Origin: Oxalobacteraceae bacterium
GTDB taxonomy: Bacteria; Pseudomonadota; Gammaproteobacteria; Burkholderiales; Burkholderiaceae_D
DNA: 64,000 nt
Assembly (NCBI GenBank): GCA_030698225.1
Contig: JAUYNR010000016.1
Span: 62,001 to 126,000, forward strand
Direction: 5' to 3'
Shown: positions 19,464-31,961 of the stretch, in pieces
How positions within the stretch are numbered: position 1 is the stretch's first letter
How the letters are laid out: each line of letters begins with the position of its first letter
The notes under the pieces: model-generated
Databases searched by the model: none
The model's input: only the letters and a program-made list of their open reading frames with translations
Told to the model about the DNA's origin: nothing
Program-made: the position numbers and the translations under genes

Positions 19464-19562
19464 TTGGAGTATGCCGATAATATAGGCATATTCCGCACTA
19501 TTCAATTGCGCGTTGAAAAATACAGTATTCAGTATATTTTCTCTGCCGCGCGCACTGCATTC
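19464..19562 (+). repeat. Dispersed ~100-bp repeat, well-kept copy
   Basis: Begins TTGGAGTATGCCGATAATAT, contains a small ATGCC/GGCAT hairpin, CCGCACTATTCAATTGCGCG, the core AAAATACAGTATTCAGTATA and a GCGCGCACTGCATTCCG end. The core is a near-palindrome (ATAC, 8 nt, GTAT). It lies between lolA and the acyltransferase gene. The remainder of 19312-19674 holds nothing else I can support. Confidence 0.8.
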
Positions 19563-19674
19563 CGACGCGAGCGAGCGTTCCATTTATCTGCTGCCCGATA
19601 CAGCTCTGCGAGCTGCCGTCCCCTATGCACTCATCAGCGCCCGGGCGGACATAATCAATAGAGAGAGAATTAAA

Positions 19675-20718
19675 ATGGATGTTGTAATTCAGAAAAATAC
19701 TAACCGACACGACACCGATCCAAAGCAAGCCGCTGCGAGGGAAATCATGTGGGATTACGCGCGCGGCATCGGGATCCTGCTGGTTGTGTATGGTCACGTT
19801 TTGAGGGGGCTCAATTCCGCGGGAATGGTCTCCGATGAGCACTGGTTAATGGCATCCGACTACGCGATTTATACCTTCCACATGCCGCTGTTCTTCCTGT
19901 TGGCCGGGATGAACGCGGGCAAAGGACTGGCCCGAAGCGGCTTCTTGCGCAGCAAGCTGATGACGATCGTCTATCCGTATCTGTTGTGGTCCCTGATCCA
20001 GGGACTGATTCAGGTGCTGATGTCGGACAGCGCAAATATTCCGTTCCACCTTTCCGACCTGGGGCCGGCCATTCTTTGGAAGCCACTCGGGCAGTTCTGG
20101 TTTCTATACGCGTTGCTTTTATGCCATATCTTCGTGTATCTGACTACGGCCAACCGGCTGCGGGTAAGCTTATTCGCGCTGGCGGCCTATCTGGTGGGCA
20201 TCAACTTCGAGTTGGGCATCCTGTCGCAGTCGCTCCAGTTCTTCCTCTTCTATGCAGCCGGGCTATTGGCGGCGGAACACCTGAAAGCAGCCGCCCTGCG
20301 CCTGGCCAATCCTGCCGGCATCGGCGCTACTTTGATGGCAACGGGGATTTCGATCTATGCGGCCAGGCAGCTCGGAGCTTACGCGGACCCATGGGCATTG
20401 CCTGCCGCTTTCCTCGGCATGCTTCTGGTGCTCCAGGTTTCCGCACTGCTGGCTAATTCGAACAGAATGCGGATTATCGAACTACTGGGCCTGGCGTCGA
20501 TGCCGATTTATCTGATGCACATCCTCGCAGCCAGTGGCGCACGCATAGTTCTGTCGAAGCTCGGGATTACCGACATGTATCTGCATCTTGGGATCGGGTT
20601 TTCACTGGGGGTCTTGTTCCCGCTGGCGGCCTACTACGGCATCTACCTGGTCAGGAAGGAGAAAGTCGCCGGCTTCACCCGGGGCGGCACCGTATTCAAT
20701 AAATTCCGGCACATCTAA
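19675..20718 (+). CDS. Membrane acyltransferase family 3 protein
   Basis: This 347-residue protein has about ten hydrophobic helices and starts with the family's DYARGIGILLVVYGHVLRGL, whose conserved histidine and following ITFHMPLFFLLAG-like segment (YTFHMPLFFLLAGM) mark Acyl_transf_3/OatA-like O-acyltransferases. These inner-membrane enzymes acylate sugars of lipopolysaccharide, capsule, Nod factors or peptidoglycan. The ATG at 19675 has GAGAG upstream. The open frame runs back to 19513 through the repeat element, so the longer start is rejected. No polysaccharide cluster is adjacent and the substrate is unknown. Confidence 0.85.
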   Translation: MDVVIQKNTNRHDTDPKQAAAREIMWDYARGIGILLVVYGHVLRGLNSAGMVSDEHWLMASDYAIYTFHMPLFFLLAGMNAGKGLARSGFLRSKLMTIVYPYLLWSLIQGLIQVLMSDSANIPFHLSDLGPAILWKPLGQFWFLYALLLCHIFVYLTTANRLRVSLFALAAYLVGINFELGILSQSLQFFLFYAAGLLAAEHLKAAALRLANPAGIGATLMATGISIYAARQLGAYADPWALPAAFLGMLLVLQVSALLANSNRMRIIELLGLASMPIYLMHILAASGARIVLSKLGITDMYLHLGIGFSLGVLFPLAAYYGIYLVRKEKVAGFTRGGTVFNKFRHI

Positions 20719-20873
20719 AGAGCCGCGCCGTTGCGCTGCAGATGAAAGGTTGCCCTCTTAAACTTGATGCATTATTGTTTAAAATATATGGCTCACACTA
20801 TTGAGAAGATGTAACAGGCAAACGCAAGGAAGTTGCGTGCATTTATTTTATATAGGGAATCATTGTTTCGGAG

Positions 20874-23116
<2,243 letters not shown>

Positions 23117-23120
<4 letters not shown>

Positions 23121-24316
23121 CCCCGACCCCGACCCCGACAGCGGCAACTTCCCCGCACACGATCCTGATTGTGGATGACACCCCGGCCAACTTGGGCGTG
23201 GTCGTGGAAAGCCTTGAGGAGCGCGGCTTTCGGGTCGTCGTCGCGCAGGACGGCGAAGAAGGGTTGCAACGCGCCGACTTTGTGCAGCCGGACCTGATCC
23301 TGCTCGACGTGATGATGCCTGGGCTGGATGGCTTTGAAGTCTGCCGCCGTTTGAAGGCGCTGGCAAGCACCCGGGAGATCCCGGTGATTTTCATGACGTC
23401 CCTGACCGAGACCGAGCACAAGATCACCGCGTTCCAGGCCGGAGGGGTCGACTATGTGACCAAACCGTTGCAGATCGACGAAGTGATGGCGCGGGTTCAC
23501 ACGCACTTGCACCTGCACGCGATGCAACAGCAGCTGGAGGCGCAAAACGCGCAGCTGCAGCGGGAGATCATCGAGCGCAAGCAAGCCGAACAGGCGCTGG
23601 AGACCAGCCGCGAGCTGATCCGGTGCCAGAGGGACGAGCTCAGGGATCTGTACGACAAGATCGTCGCCGAGCAAAAGGTGTCGGAGCGGCTGCTGCTCAA
23701 CGTGCTGCCTTACCCGATAGCCGAGCGCCTGAAGGCGCATCCCGACGTGATTGCCGACAGTTTTCAGGAAGCAACGGTATTGTTCGCCGACCTCGTGGAA
23801 TTCACCCGCTTTTCTGCCGGCATGAGCGCCGAGCGGCTGGTGGCAGTGCTCAATGAGATATTCACCGAGTTCGACAGCATTGCCGACAACCGCGGCCTCG
23901 AGAAGATCAAGACCATCGGCGACGCCTACATGGCTGCCGCAGGACTGCCGGTGCCGGCGGCCGATCACGCGGCGCGGGCCGCGCACATGGCGCTCGACAT
24001 GCTGGACGCGCTGGCCGGCTTCAATGCGCGCAACGGCTATCTGTTGCAGCTGCGCATCGGCATCAACAGCGGCCCGGTGGTGGCCGGCGTGATCGGCAAG
24101 CGCAAGTTCATCTACGACTTGTGGGGCGCCGCGGTGAACACCGCCAGCCGGATGGAATCGCACGGCGTGGCCGGACGCGTGCAGGTGACGGACGCGACCC
24201 GGCGCCGGCTGGGCGATCCGTTCCTGTTCGAGGAGCGCGGCATCATCGAGGCCAAGGGCATCGGCGCGCTGCATACCTGGTTCCTGGCCGGCAGGAGTGG
24301 CGCGTCGCCTGAATGA
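23117..24316 (+). CDS. Response regulator with class III adenylate cyclase output
   Basis: The 399 residues comprise a receiver domain ([14 protein letters not shown]; phospho-Asp in [15 protein letters not shown]; Lys in YVTKPL), a long coiled coil (~130-195) and a class III cyclase domain (~205-390). The metal aspartates are present in [12 protein letters not shown] and KTIGDAYM. Purine selectors are Lys in [10 protein letters not shown] and Asp in [10 protein letters not shown], the adenylate rather than guanylate pattern. The start ATG overlaps the kinase stop (ATGA), so the two are translationally coupled and this is the likely phosphorylation partner. Its cyclase domain is nearly the same as that of the gene at 30703. 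Confidence 0.9.
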
Positions 24317-24427
24317 TCCGACTATAGCCCGGCATGCAAAAGCCGGGATTGCAGCATCAGCCGTTGTTGGTATTTGGTGGCATACTTGAACTGCAGGTTC
24401 AGATAAACTTCCTTGCGAGCGAATGCA

Positions 24428-26269
24428 ATGGCTACAGATTTTGGCAAGCTGGCCTTGGACGAAATGCCGGATGGCATCGTGATCACGGCGCTCGACGGGA
24501 CCGTGGTCTACTGGAACAAGGGCGCCGAAATGGTATTCGGCTATACCGAAGCCGAAGCCCTGCAGCATCCGCTCGATGACCTGATTGCCCCGCATGACCA
24601 GCCGAAGGTCGATAATAATCAAGAGGACTGTCTGGACGCCGGAGTTTCAGTCCATGAAGCGCTGTGCCGGAAAAAAAATGGGACACTCATCTATGTCAAT
24701 ATTTCAAGCAAGACGCTGCGCAACGAGCAAGGGCAGAATGCCTACCTGCTGATCAGCAACAATGACATCACCTACCTGAAAGCGCTGCGCGATGCCAAGC
24801 TGCTCGGCGCCAAATTCGGCAATTTGCTCGATTCGACGCCCGATGGGATCGTCATGGTGAATTCGACCGGCCGCATCGTGCTGGTTAATTTTCCTGCCGA
24901 GCATCTATTCGGATACCAGTCTGGAGAGCTGCGAGGCCAACTGGTGGACGTGCTGTTACCGCAGCGTTATCGCAACATCCATTCCGACGATCGCGCCAAT
25001 TATTTCATGCAACCGCGCTCCCGTACCAGTGGCGCCGGACTGGCGCTGTACGGCTTGCGCAAGGACGGCATCGAGTTTCCGGTCGAGATCAGCCTGAGCC
25101 CGATTGAAACCGAAGTAGGCTTGTTCAGCATAAGCGCGATTCGCGACACCAGCGAACGCACAAAGGCAGAACAAAAATTCCGCAGCTTACTGGAGTCGGC
25201 GCCGGATGCGATCGTGATCGTTAACCATGACGGTGAAATCGTGCTGGTCAACTCGCAAACCGAAAAGTTGTTTGGCTATCCGCGTGAACAGCTTCTCGGG
25301 AAAAAAATCGAGATGCTGATTCCAGCGCGTTTCAAGCGGAAACACCCGCAATACCGCAGCGGCTTTTTCCACGCGCCGCAGGCGCGGCCGATGGGCACCG
25401 GGCTGGAACTGTATGGCTTGCGTCAGGACGGCACCGAGTTTCCGGTTGAAGTCAGCCTGAGCCCGCTTGAAACGGAAGAGGGCACGCTGGTAACGAGCGC
25501 GATCCGCGATGTCACCGAGCGCAAGCGTATCGAGCACAGTCTGCAGGAAAAAAATCTGGCGCTGGAAAACGCGAATATTTCGAAGGACCGTTTCCTGGCC
25601 GGCATGTCGCATGAACTGCGCACGCCGCTGAACGCGATCATCGGCTTTACCGGCACCCTGCTAATGAAGCTGCCTGGGCCGCTGACCGTTGACCAGGACA
25701 AGCAACTGAAGACGATTCAGTCCAGCGCCCGCCATCTGCTATCGCTGATCAATGATTTGCTCGACCTGGCCAAAATCGAATCAGGCCAGATGGCGCACAA
25801 CGTCGAGCCGGTGGTGTGCCAAAACATACTTAGGGAGCTGCTCGAAACCTTGCGCCCGCAAGCCGAGCAAAAAGGCTTGGTCTTCAGGCAGGAGTTGCTT
25901 GCCGACGAGATCGTGATCCGGACCGACCGGCGCGCGTTAAGCCAGATCGTGATCAACCTGGTCAACAACGCGATCAAATTCACCGCCAAGGGCGAAGTTC
26001 TGGTGCGGCTGGCGCCGTGTCTGGATGGTGGGCGGCCTGCTCTGGCAATCGAAGTCATCGATAGCGGGGTCGGCATCAAGCCCGAAGACCAGGACAAGCT
26101 GTTCCAGATGTTTAGCCAGCTCGACAATACCTCGACCCGGCGTTTTGAAGGCACTGGCCTGGGCCTGTACCTGAGTCAAAAACTGGCCAACATGATCGGT
26201 GCGCGGCTGTCCGTGCGCAGTGAGTATGGCAAGGGCAGTAGCTTCACCCTGACGCTTCGCCACACGTAA
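24428..26269 (+). CDS. Triple-PAS sensor histidine kinase
   Basis: The 613-residue soluble kinase has three PAS domains. PAS1 begins [23 protein letters not shown]2 [19 protein letters not shown] and PAS3 [21 protein letters not shown]2 and PAS3 share [24 protein letters not shown] and look like a duplication. HisKA follows ([18 protein letters not shown], phospho-acceptor His395), then an HATPase with [13 protein letters not shown] and [10 protein letters not shown]. There are no membrane segments, so it senses something in the cytoplasm, perhaps redox or a small ligand. The ATG at 24428 is chosen over the TTG at 24413. It carries no receiver of its own; the double receiver gene follows. Confidence 0.9.
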   Translation: MATDFGKLALDEMPDGIVITALDGTVVYWNKGAEMVFGYTEAEALQHPLDDLIAPHDQPKVDNNQEDCLDAGVSVHEALCRKKNGTLIYVNISSKTLRNEQGQNAYLLISNNDITYLKALRDAKLLGAKFGNLLDSTPDGIVMVNSTGRIVLVNFPAEHLFGYQSGELRGQLVDVLLPQRYRNIHSDDRANYFMQPRSRTSGAGLALYGLRKDGIEFPVEISLSPIETEVGLFSISAIRDTSERTKAEQKFRSLLESAPDAIVIVNHDGEIVLVNSQTEKLFGYPREQLLGKKIEMLIPARFKRKHPQYRSGFFHAPQARPMGTGLELYGLRQDGTEFPVEVSLSPLETEEGTLVTSAIRDVTERKRIEHSLQEKNLALENANISKDRFLAGMSHELRTPLNAIIGFTGTLLMKLPGPLTVDQDKQLKTIQSSARHLLSLINDLLDLAKIESGQMAHNVEPVVCQNILRELLETLRPQAEQKGLVFRQELLADEIVIRTDRRALSQIVINLVNNAIKFTAKGEVLVRLAPCLDGGRPALAIEVIDSGVGIKPEDQDKLFQMFSQLDNTSTRRFEGTGLGLYLSQKLANMIGARLSVRSEYGKGSSFTLTLRHT

Positions 26270-26416
26270 TCCTGCAGACTGAATTGATGGAATCCTGTTC
26301 TCATGCGCAACCCGGTGCGGTAAGTTGTAATACGCAAATAATGCAATGGATGACTTCCCTTTCCGGCGATGCATAGAGCCGGTTGAACCAATCGGGAAAA
26401 TGGAGGGCTGACTGTG

Positions 26417-27262
26417 ATGGCACGTATCCTTATCATCGAAGACAATCCCACCAACATGGCGTTGATGGAGTATTTGCTGGGAGCGTTCGGCTACAGCGAT
26501 GTGCGCAGCGCTGCCGACGGCGAAGAAGGCTGGCAGGCGGCACAGCAGGAACCGTTCGATCTGATCGTGTGCGATGTGCACCTGCCCAAGCGCGACGGTT
26601 ACGAGGTGCTGCGGCTGCTGAAAGGCGACCCGAAGCTGCAGGCGATTCCGGTGATCGCAGTTAGTGCGCTGGCGATGGTCGGCGACCGCGAGAAGATGCT
26701 GGAGGCAGGCTTCGACGGCTATATCGGCAAGCCGATCGAACCGGCCACCTTTGTCAGCCAGATCGAACAGTTTCTGCCGCCAGCGTTGCGCGCGCAGCGC
26801 CCGGCCGAAACGGAACCCGCGCCTGAAGCAGCGCTCACGTCTGCAGCGGATACGGCACCACCTCTGGCGCTCAAAGGCGCGACGATCCTGGTGGTGGATG
26901 ATTCGCCGGTAAATCGCGAACTGATCCGCAGCACGCTGGAACCTTTCGGTTACACGCTGCTGTTCGCCGAGGATGTGCAGCAAGGCTGGCAGCGCGCTCA
27001 GAATAATCGGTTCGACCTGGTCGTGTGCGACCTGCACATGCCCGACGAAGATGGTTTCAGTTTCATCCGCCGCCTGCGCACCGATTCCCGGCTGGCTAGT
27101 ATTCCATTCATGTTTCTTACCGCATCATCCGGCTGCGACAGCGATCCGGGACAGGCGCAGGCGCTGGGCGCGGCGCGCTTCCTGCGGCGCCCGATCGAGC
27201 CGCAGGCACTGGTCGACCAGATCGACGCTTGTTTGCGCGAAGTTGACGAAAAGGGGGGCTGA
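26417..27262 (+). CDS. Tandem-receiver response regulator
   Basis: The 281-residue protein consists of two receiver domains and no output. REC1 (~1-120) has ILIIEDNPTNM, phospho-Asp in IVCDVHLPKRDGYEVL and Lys in YIGKPIEP. REC2 (~155-275) has ILVVDDSPVNREL and phospho-Asp in VVCDLHMPDEDGFSF, but the usual lysine region reads FLRRPIEP, so the conserved Lys is replaced by Arg. It may act as a phosphate shuttle or sink between the neighbouring kinases and effectors. GGAGGG precedes the start; GTG at 26414 is an alternative. It ends with TGATG, sharing one base with the next gene. Confidence 0.87.
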   Translation: MARILIIEDNPTNMALMEYLLGAFGYSDVRSAADGEEGWQAAQQEPFDLIVCDVHLPKRDGYEVLRLLKGDPKLQAIPVIAVSALAMVGDREKMLEAGFDGYIGKPIEPATFVSQIEQFLPPALRAQRPAETEPAPEAALTSAADTAPPLALKGATILVVDDSPVNRELIRSTLEPFGYTLLFAEDVQQGWQRAQNNRFDLVVCDLHMPDEDGFSFIRRLRTDSRLASIPFMFLTASSGCDSDPGQAQALGAARFLRRPIEPQALVDQIDACLREVDEKGG

Positions 27263-30200
27263 TGGCCATCATCCTGATCGTTGACGATCATGTGCTGAAC
27301 CGCGAATTTTTGACGACGTTGCTCGGTTACGGCGGCCATCAGTTGCTGGAAGCGGCGGATGGGATCGAGGGGTTGCAGATGGTACATGCTGCGCATCCGG
27401 ATCTGGTGATTGCCGATATCCTGATGCCGCACATGGATGGCTACGCGTTCGTCACCCATATGCGCGAGGACCCCGATCCGGACATTGTGGCCACTCCAGT
27501 CATATTCTATACCGCTGCGTATCGCGAACGTGAGGCGATGGTGATGGCGCTGGCCTGCGGCGTACGCTGGGTATTGCCGAAACCATCGGAGCCGGGAATC
27601 ATCCTGGAAACCGTGCACCAGGCGCTCGGGCTGCCGGCTGCCAGCCAACCGCTGCCCGCGCTGACTCAGCCGCCGCCCGAGGGCAGCCGTTTCGTCACGG
27701 TCGAAAACCAGCTGGCGGAATATCTGGTCGAGATCGAAACCAACAGCCAATTGATGTCGAAGATCGCACATGGCGGCGAACGGGATGATTACGATCTGGA
27801 GCAGATGGCGCTGCGGCTGTCGAAATCGCTGTCGAGCCTGCAGGCAGTCAGTCTGCGCCTGACCGCGTTGATTGAACTGGGGATCGAGCTGGCCGCCGAG
27901 CGAGAGGTTGAACGACTGCTGGAAACCGGATGCCGCACCGCCCAGAACATCTGTGTCGCCAGGTATGCGGCAATTGGTATTCTGGGCGAAGACGGCCAGC
28001 AACTGGACCGTTTCGTCACCTGTGGGCTCGATGAGGCGATGCAGACGCAGTTGGGCACGGCAGCGTCGCAGGGTGCGCTGTTCCGGCCGCTGCTCGCCAG
28101 TCGCTTTTCTCATCGCGCCACCTGCGCGGACGGCGACCCGTGCAGTATCGGCCTGCCATCGGGCCATCCGGCGGTCAACGCCGTGCTGAGGGTGCCGATA
28201 GCCTCGCGACAGCAGCTCTACGGCTGGCTTTACCTGACTGGCAAGCTCGGCGCCGATGAATTTAGCGAGGTCGATGAACGGGCCGCGGCCACGGTAGCGT
28301 CGCAGCTGGCAGTCGCGTATGAGAGCCTGGTCTCTTACGAAAAAATCGAGCGCCAGCATGCGCAACTGAAAATAGAAATGGACGAACGGATTCTGGCGCA
28401 GCAGACATTGAGCAGGACCTTGCGCGCGCGCACCGTGATGGCAGAATGCAACCATGTGATGGTGCATGCGACGGACGAGATCACGTTGTTGCAGGACATG
28501 TGCCAGACGGTGGTCGAGGTTGGCCGCTACCGGCTGGCCTGGATCGCCTATTCGAACGACGATGGCGCGATCATTCCGCAAGCTTATGCCGGCGTGCATG
28601 ACGGCTTTCTGGATTCACTGCGCTGGAGCGGTGACGAGCCGGAGTTGCGTCCTGCCGGTGTCGTGCTCCGTTCCGGCCAAACCTATGCGGTGGCCGATAT
28701 CGCGACCGATAACGGTAGCGGCGAATGGCGGCGACAGGCCCTTGCGCGCGGCTACCGTTCGGCTCTGGCATTGCCGATGCGTGACGCCGGCCGCGTGTTT
28801 GGCGCACTGACCATCTATGAGGATGAGCCGAATGCGTTCGATGCCGCGCAGATCGCGATGTTTGAAGAACTGGTCGACGATATCGCGTACGGGGTCGTCA
28901 ATTTACATACCAGGGCGGCGCGCGCATTGGCTGAACAGACGCTGCTGGAAACCGAAGAAAAGCTGTCCGGGATTCTGAATTCGATCGATAACGTGGTCTG
29001 GTCCGCTTCCGGCGAAGGCTTGCTCTACCTGAATCCGATGGCCGAGAAAGTCTATGGCCGTGCGCTCGCAGAGTTTTTCCAGGGCCGCGATTTACTGTTC
29101 GACGTGATCCATCCGGAAGACCAGCAGCAAGTCATCAGCGACGAGGCAACGCTGCTGGAACAGGGTGCGGTGACCAAGGAATACCGGATCTTGCGGCCCG
29201 ATGGCACCATCCGCTGGTTAGAGCAGCGCTCAAGAGTGGTGCGCGATGCCGGCGGCCAGCTGTTGCGGGTCGATGCAGTGGCCAGCGACATCACCGAACG
29301 CAAGGAATATGAAGCCCGTATCGAGTACCTGGCAGACCATGACGCGCTGACCGATCTTGCCAACCGCCATCTGCTGGGCGATCGCGCGACGCAGGCGATG
29401 CGGCAGGCGCGGCGCACCGGAGAGTCAATCCTGGCGCTGTTATTCCTTGATCTGGACCGCTTCAAGGGCATCAACGATAGTTATGGCCACACTGTCGGTG
29501 ACATGCTGCTCAAGTCGGTGGCAGCGCGCCTGCTGGACACGGTCCGGGCAGGCGATACGGTGGCGCGCCAGGGTGGCGACGAATTCATCGTTCTGCTGGT
29601 CGGCCTGCATGATCCGCAAGATGTTGTCAGTGCCGTGAGCAAGATCATCCATGCGTTTGCGGAACCGTTTGCGGTGGATTGCCATCAGTTGCATATAACC
29701 ACAAGTATCGGAGTGACCGTATTTCCAAGTGATGGCGAGGACATGTCGACCTTGCTCAGAAACGCCGATACGGCGATGTACCGCGCCAAGGACGATAAAG
29801 GCAACACCTACCAGTTCTATTCGCGTGAGATGAGCGTGCGAGCGACGGAGCGCGCCGAGTTGGAAAATGCGTTGCGCGTTGCAATCGAGCGCCAGGAGTT
29901 TGAATTGTTCTACCAGCCGAAGGTCGATATTCGCAGCGGGCAGGTGATCGGTGCCGAAGCGCTGATCCGCTGGCATCATCCTGAACTGGGACTGGTGGAG
30001 CCGCAGCGGTTTATTCCTCTAGCCGAGGACGTTGGCCTGATTGTGCTGATCGGCGATTGGGTCATCAGGTCCGCGCATGCGCAGAACAAGGCCTGGCAGG
30101 ACGCCGGACTGCCGCCGCTGAACATGGCCGTCAATCTGTCGGTGCGCCAGTTTCTGCAGGACGGACTGGTAGAGGCAGTGGCCGAGGTGTTGCGGGACAC

Positions 30201-30633
30201 GGGCCTCGATGGCAGTTATCTGGAACTGGAGCTGACCGAAAGCATGGTGATGAACAACGCCGAGCACTTCATCATCAAGCTGCACCGGCTCAAGGCCCTC
30301 GGAGTGCAGTTGTCGATCGACGATTTCGGTACCGGGTATTCCAGCCTGAGCTACCTGAAGCGATTTCCGCTGGATCGGCTGAAAATCGACCAGTCGTTTA
30401 TCCGCGACAGCGCCACCAATCCGCATGACGCTGCGATTGTCCGCTCGGTGATCGATATGGGGCATAGCCTGAATTTCAAAGTGATTGCAGAAGGCGTGGA
30501 AACCAGCGAGCAGCTGGCTTTTTTACGCGCCAACCATTGCGATGAGTTCCAGGGTTATTACTTCAGCGAGCCACTGGCGGCTGGCGAGTTTGCCGCCCTG
30601 TTTGGCGCCGGCTGGCAACTCAAGGACGGCTAG
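27262..30633 (+). CDS. REC-GAF-GAF-PAS-GGDEF-EAL c-di-GMP turnover protein
   Basis: The 1123-residue soluble protein begins with a receiver (ILIVDDHVLNREF; phospho-Asp in VIADILMPHMDGYAF). GAF-like regions follow (about 190-350 and 385-540), then a PAS domain (~565-690, ending TERKEYEARIEYL), a GGDEF domain and an EAL domain. The cyclase site is intact (RQGGDEFIVLL near residue 772), with an RxxD inhibitory site five residues upstream (RAGD). The EAL site also looks intact: GAEALIRWHHP near 897, ELTES, IDDFGTGYSSLSYLKRFP. It could both make and degrade c-di-GMP depending on receiver and GAF input. It is translationally coupled to the tandem-receiver gene. Confidence 0.93.
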   Translation: MAIILIVDDHVLNREFLTTLLGYGGHQLLEAADGIEGLQMVHAAHPDLVIADILMPHMDGYAFVTHMREDPDPDIVATPVIFYTAAYREREAMVMALACGVRWVLPKPSEPGIILETVHQALGLPAASQPLPALTQPPPEGSRFVTVENQLAEYLVEIETNSQLMSKIAHGGERDDYDLEQMALRLSKSLSSLQAVSLRLTALIELGIELAAEREVERLLETGCRTAQNICVARYAAIGILGEDGQQLDRFVTCGLDEAMQTQLGTAASQGALFRPLLASRFSHRATCADGDPCSIGLPSGHPAVNAVLRVPIASRQQLYGWLYLTGKLGADEFSEVDERAAATVASQLAVAYESLVSYEKIERQHAQLKIEMDERILAQQTLSRTLRARTVMAECNHVMVHATDEITLLQDMCQTVVEVGRYRLAWIAYSNDDGAIIPQAYAGVHDGFLDSLRWSGDEPELRPAGVVLRSGQTYAVADIATDNGSGEWRRQALARGYRSALALPMRDAGRVFGALTIYEDEPNAFDAAQIAMFEELVDDIAYGVVNLHTRAARALAEQTLLETEEKLSGILNSIDNVVWSASGEGLLYLNPMAEKVYGRALAEFFQGRDLLFDVIHPEDQQQVISDEATLLEQGAVTKEYRILRPDGTIRWLEQRSRVVRDAGGQLLRVDAVASDITERKEYEARIEYLADHDALTDLANRHLLGDRATQAMRQARRTGESILALLFLDLDRFKGINDSYGHTVGDMLLKSVAARLLDTVRAGDTVARQGGDEFIVLLVGLHDPQDVVSAVSKIIHAFAEPFAVDCHQLHITTSIGVTVFPSDGEDMSTLLRNADTAMYRAKDDKGNTYQFYSREMSVRATERAELENALRVAIERQEFELFYQPKVDIRSGQVIGAEALIRWHHPELGLVEPQRFIPLAEDVGLIVLIGDWVIRSAHAQNKAWQDAGLPPLNMAVNLSVRQFLQDGLVEAVAEVLRDTGLDGSYLELELTESMVMNNAEHFIIKLHRLKALGVQLSIDDFGTGYSSLSYLKRFPLDRLKIDQSFIRDSATNPHDAAIVRSVIDMGHSLNFKVIAEGVETSEQLAFLRANHCDEFQGYYFSEPLAAGEFAALFGAGWQLKDG

Positions 30634-30702
30634 TGTAATGACGGCTACGCGCTGTGAGACCCCGGCCGAGGGTAGTGGCGCAAATGATGCAGGACGCATG
30701 CA

Positions 30703-31926
30703 ATGATCAGTTCATCCGACATACTTAACGCCAGAATCCTGGTGGTTGACGACCTGGAAGTCAATGTCACGCTGCTCGAGTCGTTGCTGCGCGGTTCCGG
30801 CTACGCTGCGGTCACGTCCACGACGGACCCGCATGCGGTCTGCGCGCTGCACAGCAAGAACCGCTACGACCTGATCCTGCTCGATCTGCATATGCCCGGC
30901 ATGGATGGGTTCCAGGTGATGGAAGGCTTGAAGGCGATCGAAACGGACGGCTATCTTCCGGTCCTCGTGGTCACAGCCCAACCGGATTACAAGCTACGCG
31001 CGCTGCAAGCCGGCGCCAGGGATTTCGTCAGCAAACCGTTTGATCTGGCCGAGGTACTGATGCGCGTTCGCAACATGCTGGAAGTGCGCCTGTTGCACAA
31101 GGAGTCGCTGAATTACAGCAAAGTGCTGGAGCAGACGGTGCGGGAAGTCGAGACCAGCCGTGAGCTGATCCTGCGCCAGAGGGACGAGCTCAGGGATCTG
31201 TACGACAAGATCGTGGTGGAGCAGAAGGTGTCGGAGCGGCTGCTGCTCAACGTGCTGCCGCAACCGATTGCCGAGCGCTTGAAGGCGCGCCCCGACCTGA
31301 TGGCCGATAGCTTCCCGGAAGTCATTGCCGACAGTTTCCTCGAAGTATCTGTGCTGTTCGCCGACATCGTGGAATTTACCCGGTTTTCTGCCGGCATGAG
31401 CGCCGAGCAACTGGTGGCAATGCTCAATGAGATATTCACCGGCTTTGACGACATTGCCGACCATCGCGGCCTCGAGAAGATCAAGACCATAGGCGACGCC
31501 TACATGGCCGCCGCAGGACTGCCGGTGCCGGCGGCCGATCATGCAGTGCGGACGGCGCACATGGCGCTGGACATGATAGACGCGCTGGCCCGCTTCAATG
31601 CGCGCAACGGCTATAGCTTGCAGTTGCGCATCGGCATCAACAGCGGTGCGGTGGTGGCCGGCGTCATTGGCGCGCGCAAGTTCATCTACGACTTGTGGGG
31701 TGACGCGGTCAACACCGCCAGCCGGATGGAATCGCACGGCGTGGCCGGACGCGTGCAGGTGACGCAAGCCACCCGGTGCCGGCTGGGCGATCCGTTCCTG
31801 TTCGAGGAGCGCGGCATCATCGAGGCCAAGGGCATCGGCGAGTTGCATACCTGGTTTCTGTCCGGCAGGCGCAGTGTGAGTCCGAACGATCGCCGGGCGC
31901 TGCAGCGTGGTAGCAGGATGGAGTAA
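30703..31926 (+). CDS. Response regulator with class III adenylate cyclase output (second copy)
   Basis: This 407-residue paralogue of the product at 23117 has a receiver (ILVVDDLEVNVTLL; phospho-Asp in LILLDLHMPGMDGFQ; Lys in FVSKPFD), a coiled coil and a cyclase domain with [23 protein letters not shown] and [15 protein letters not shown], again the adenylate pattern. The receivers differ, but from about 31150 to the end the DNA is nearly identical to the first copy, pointing to a recent duplication or gene conversion. A small in-frame duplication adds ADSFPEV before ADSFLEV just ahead of the cyclase domain. The patatin gene starts 35 nt downstream with its own strong ribosome-binding site. 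Confidence 0.9.
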   Translation: MISSSDILNARILVVDDLEVNVTLLESLLRGSGYAAVTSTTDPHAVCALHSKNRYDLILLDLHMPGMDGFQVMEGLKAIETDGYLPVLVVTAQPDYKLRALQAGARDFVSKPFDLAEVLMRVRNMLEVRLLHKESLNYSKVLEQTVREVETSRELILRQRDELRDLYDKIVVEQKVSERLLLNVLPQPIAERLKARPDLMADSFPEVIADSFLEVSVLFADIVEFTRFSAGMSAEQLVAMLNEIFTGFDDIADHRGLEKIKTIGDAYMAAAGLPVPAADHAVRTAHMALDMIDALARFNARNGYSLQLRIGINSGAVVAGVIGARKFIYDLWGDAVNTASRMESHGVAGRVQVTQATRCRLGDPFLFEERGIIEAKGIGELHTWFLSGRRSVSPNDRRALQRGSRME

Positions 31927-31961
31927 ATGGGAACGCAACAAAAACACTGAGGAGGTTTTCG

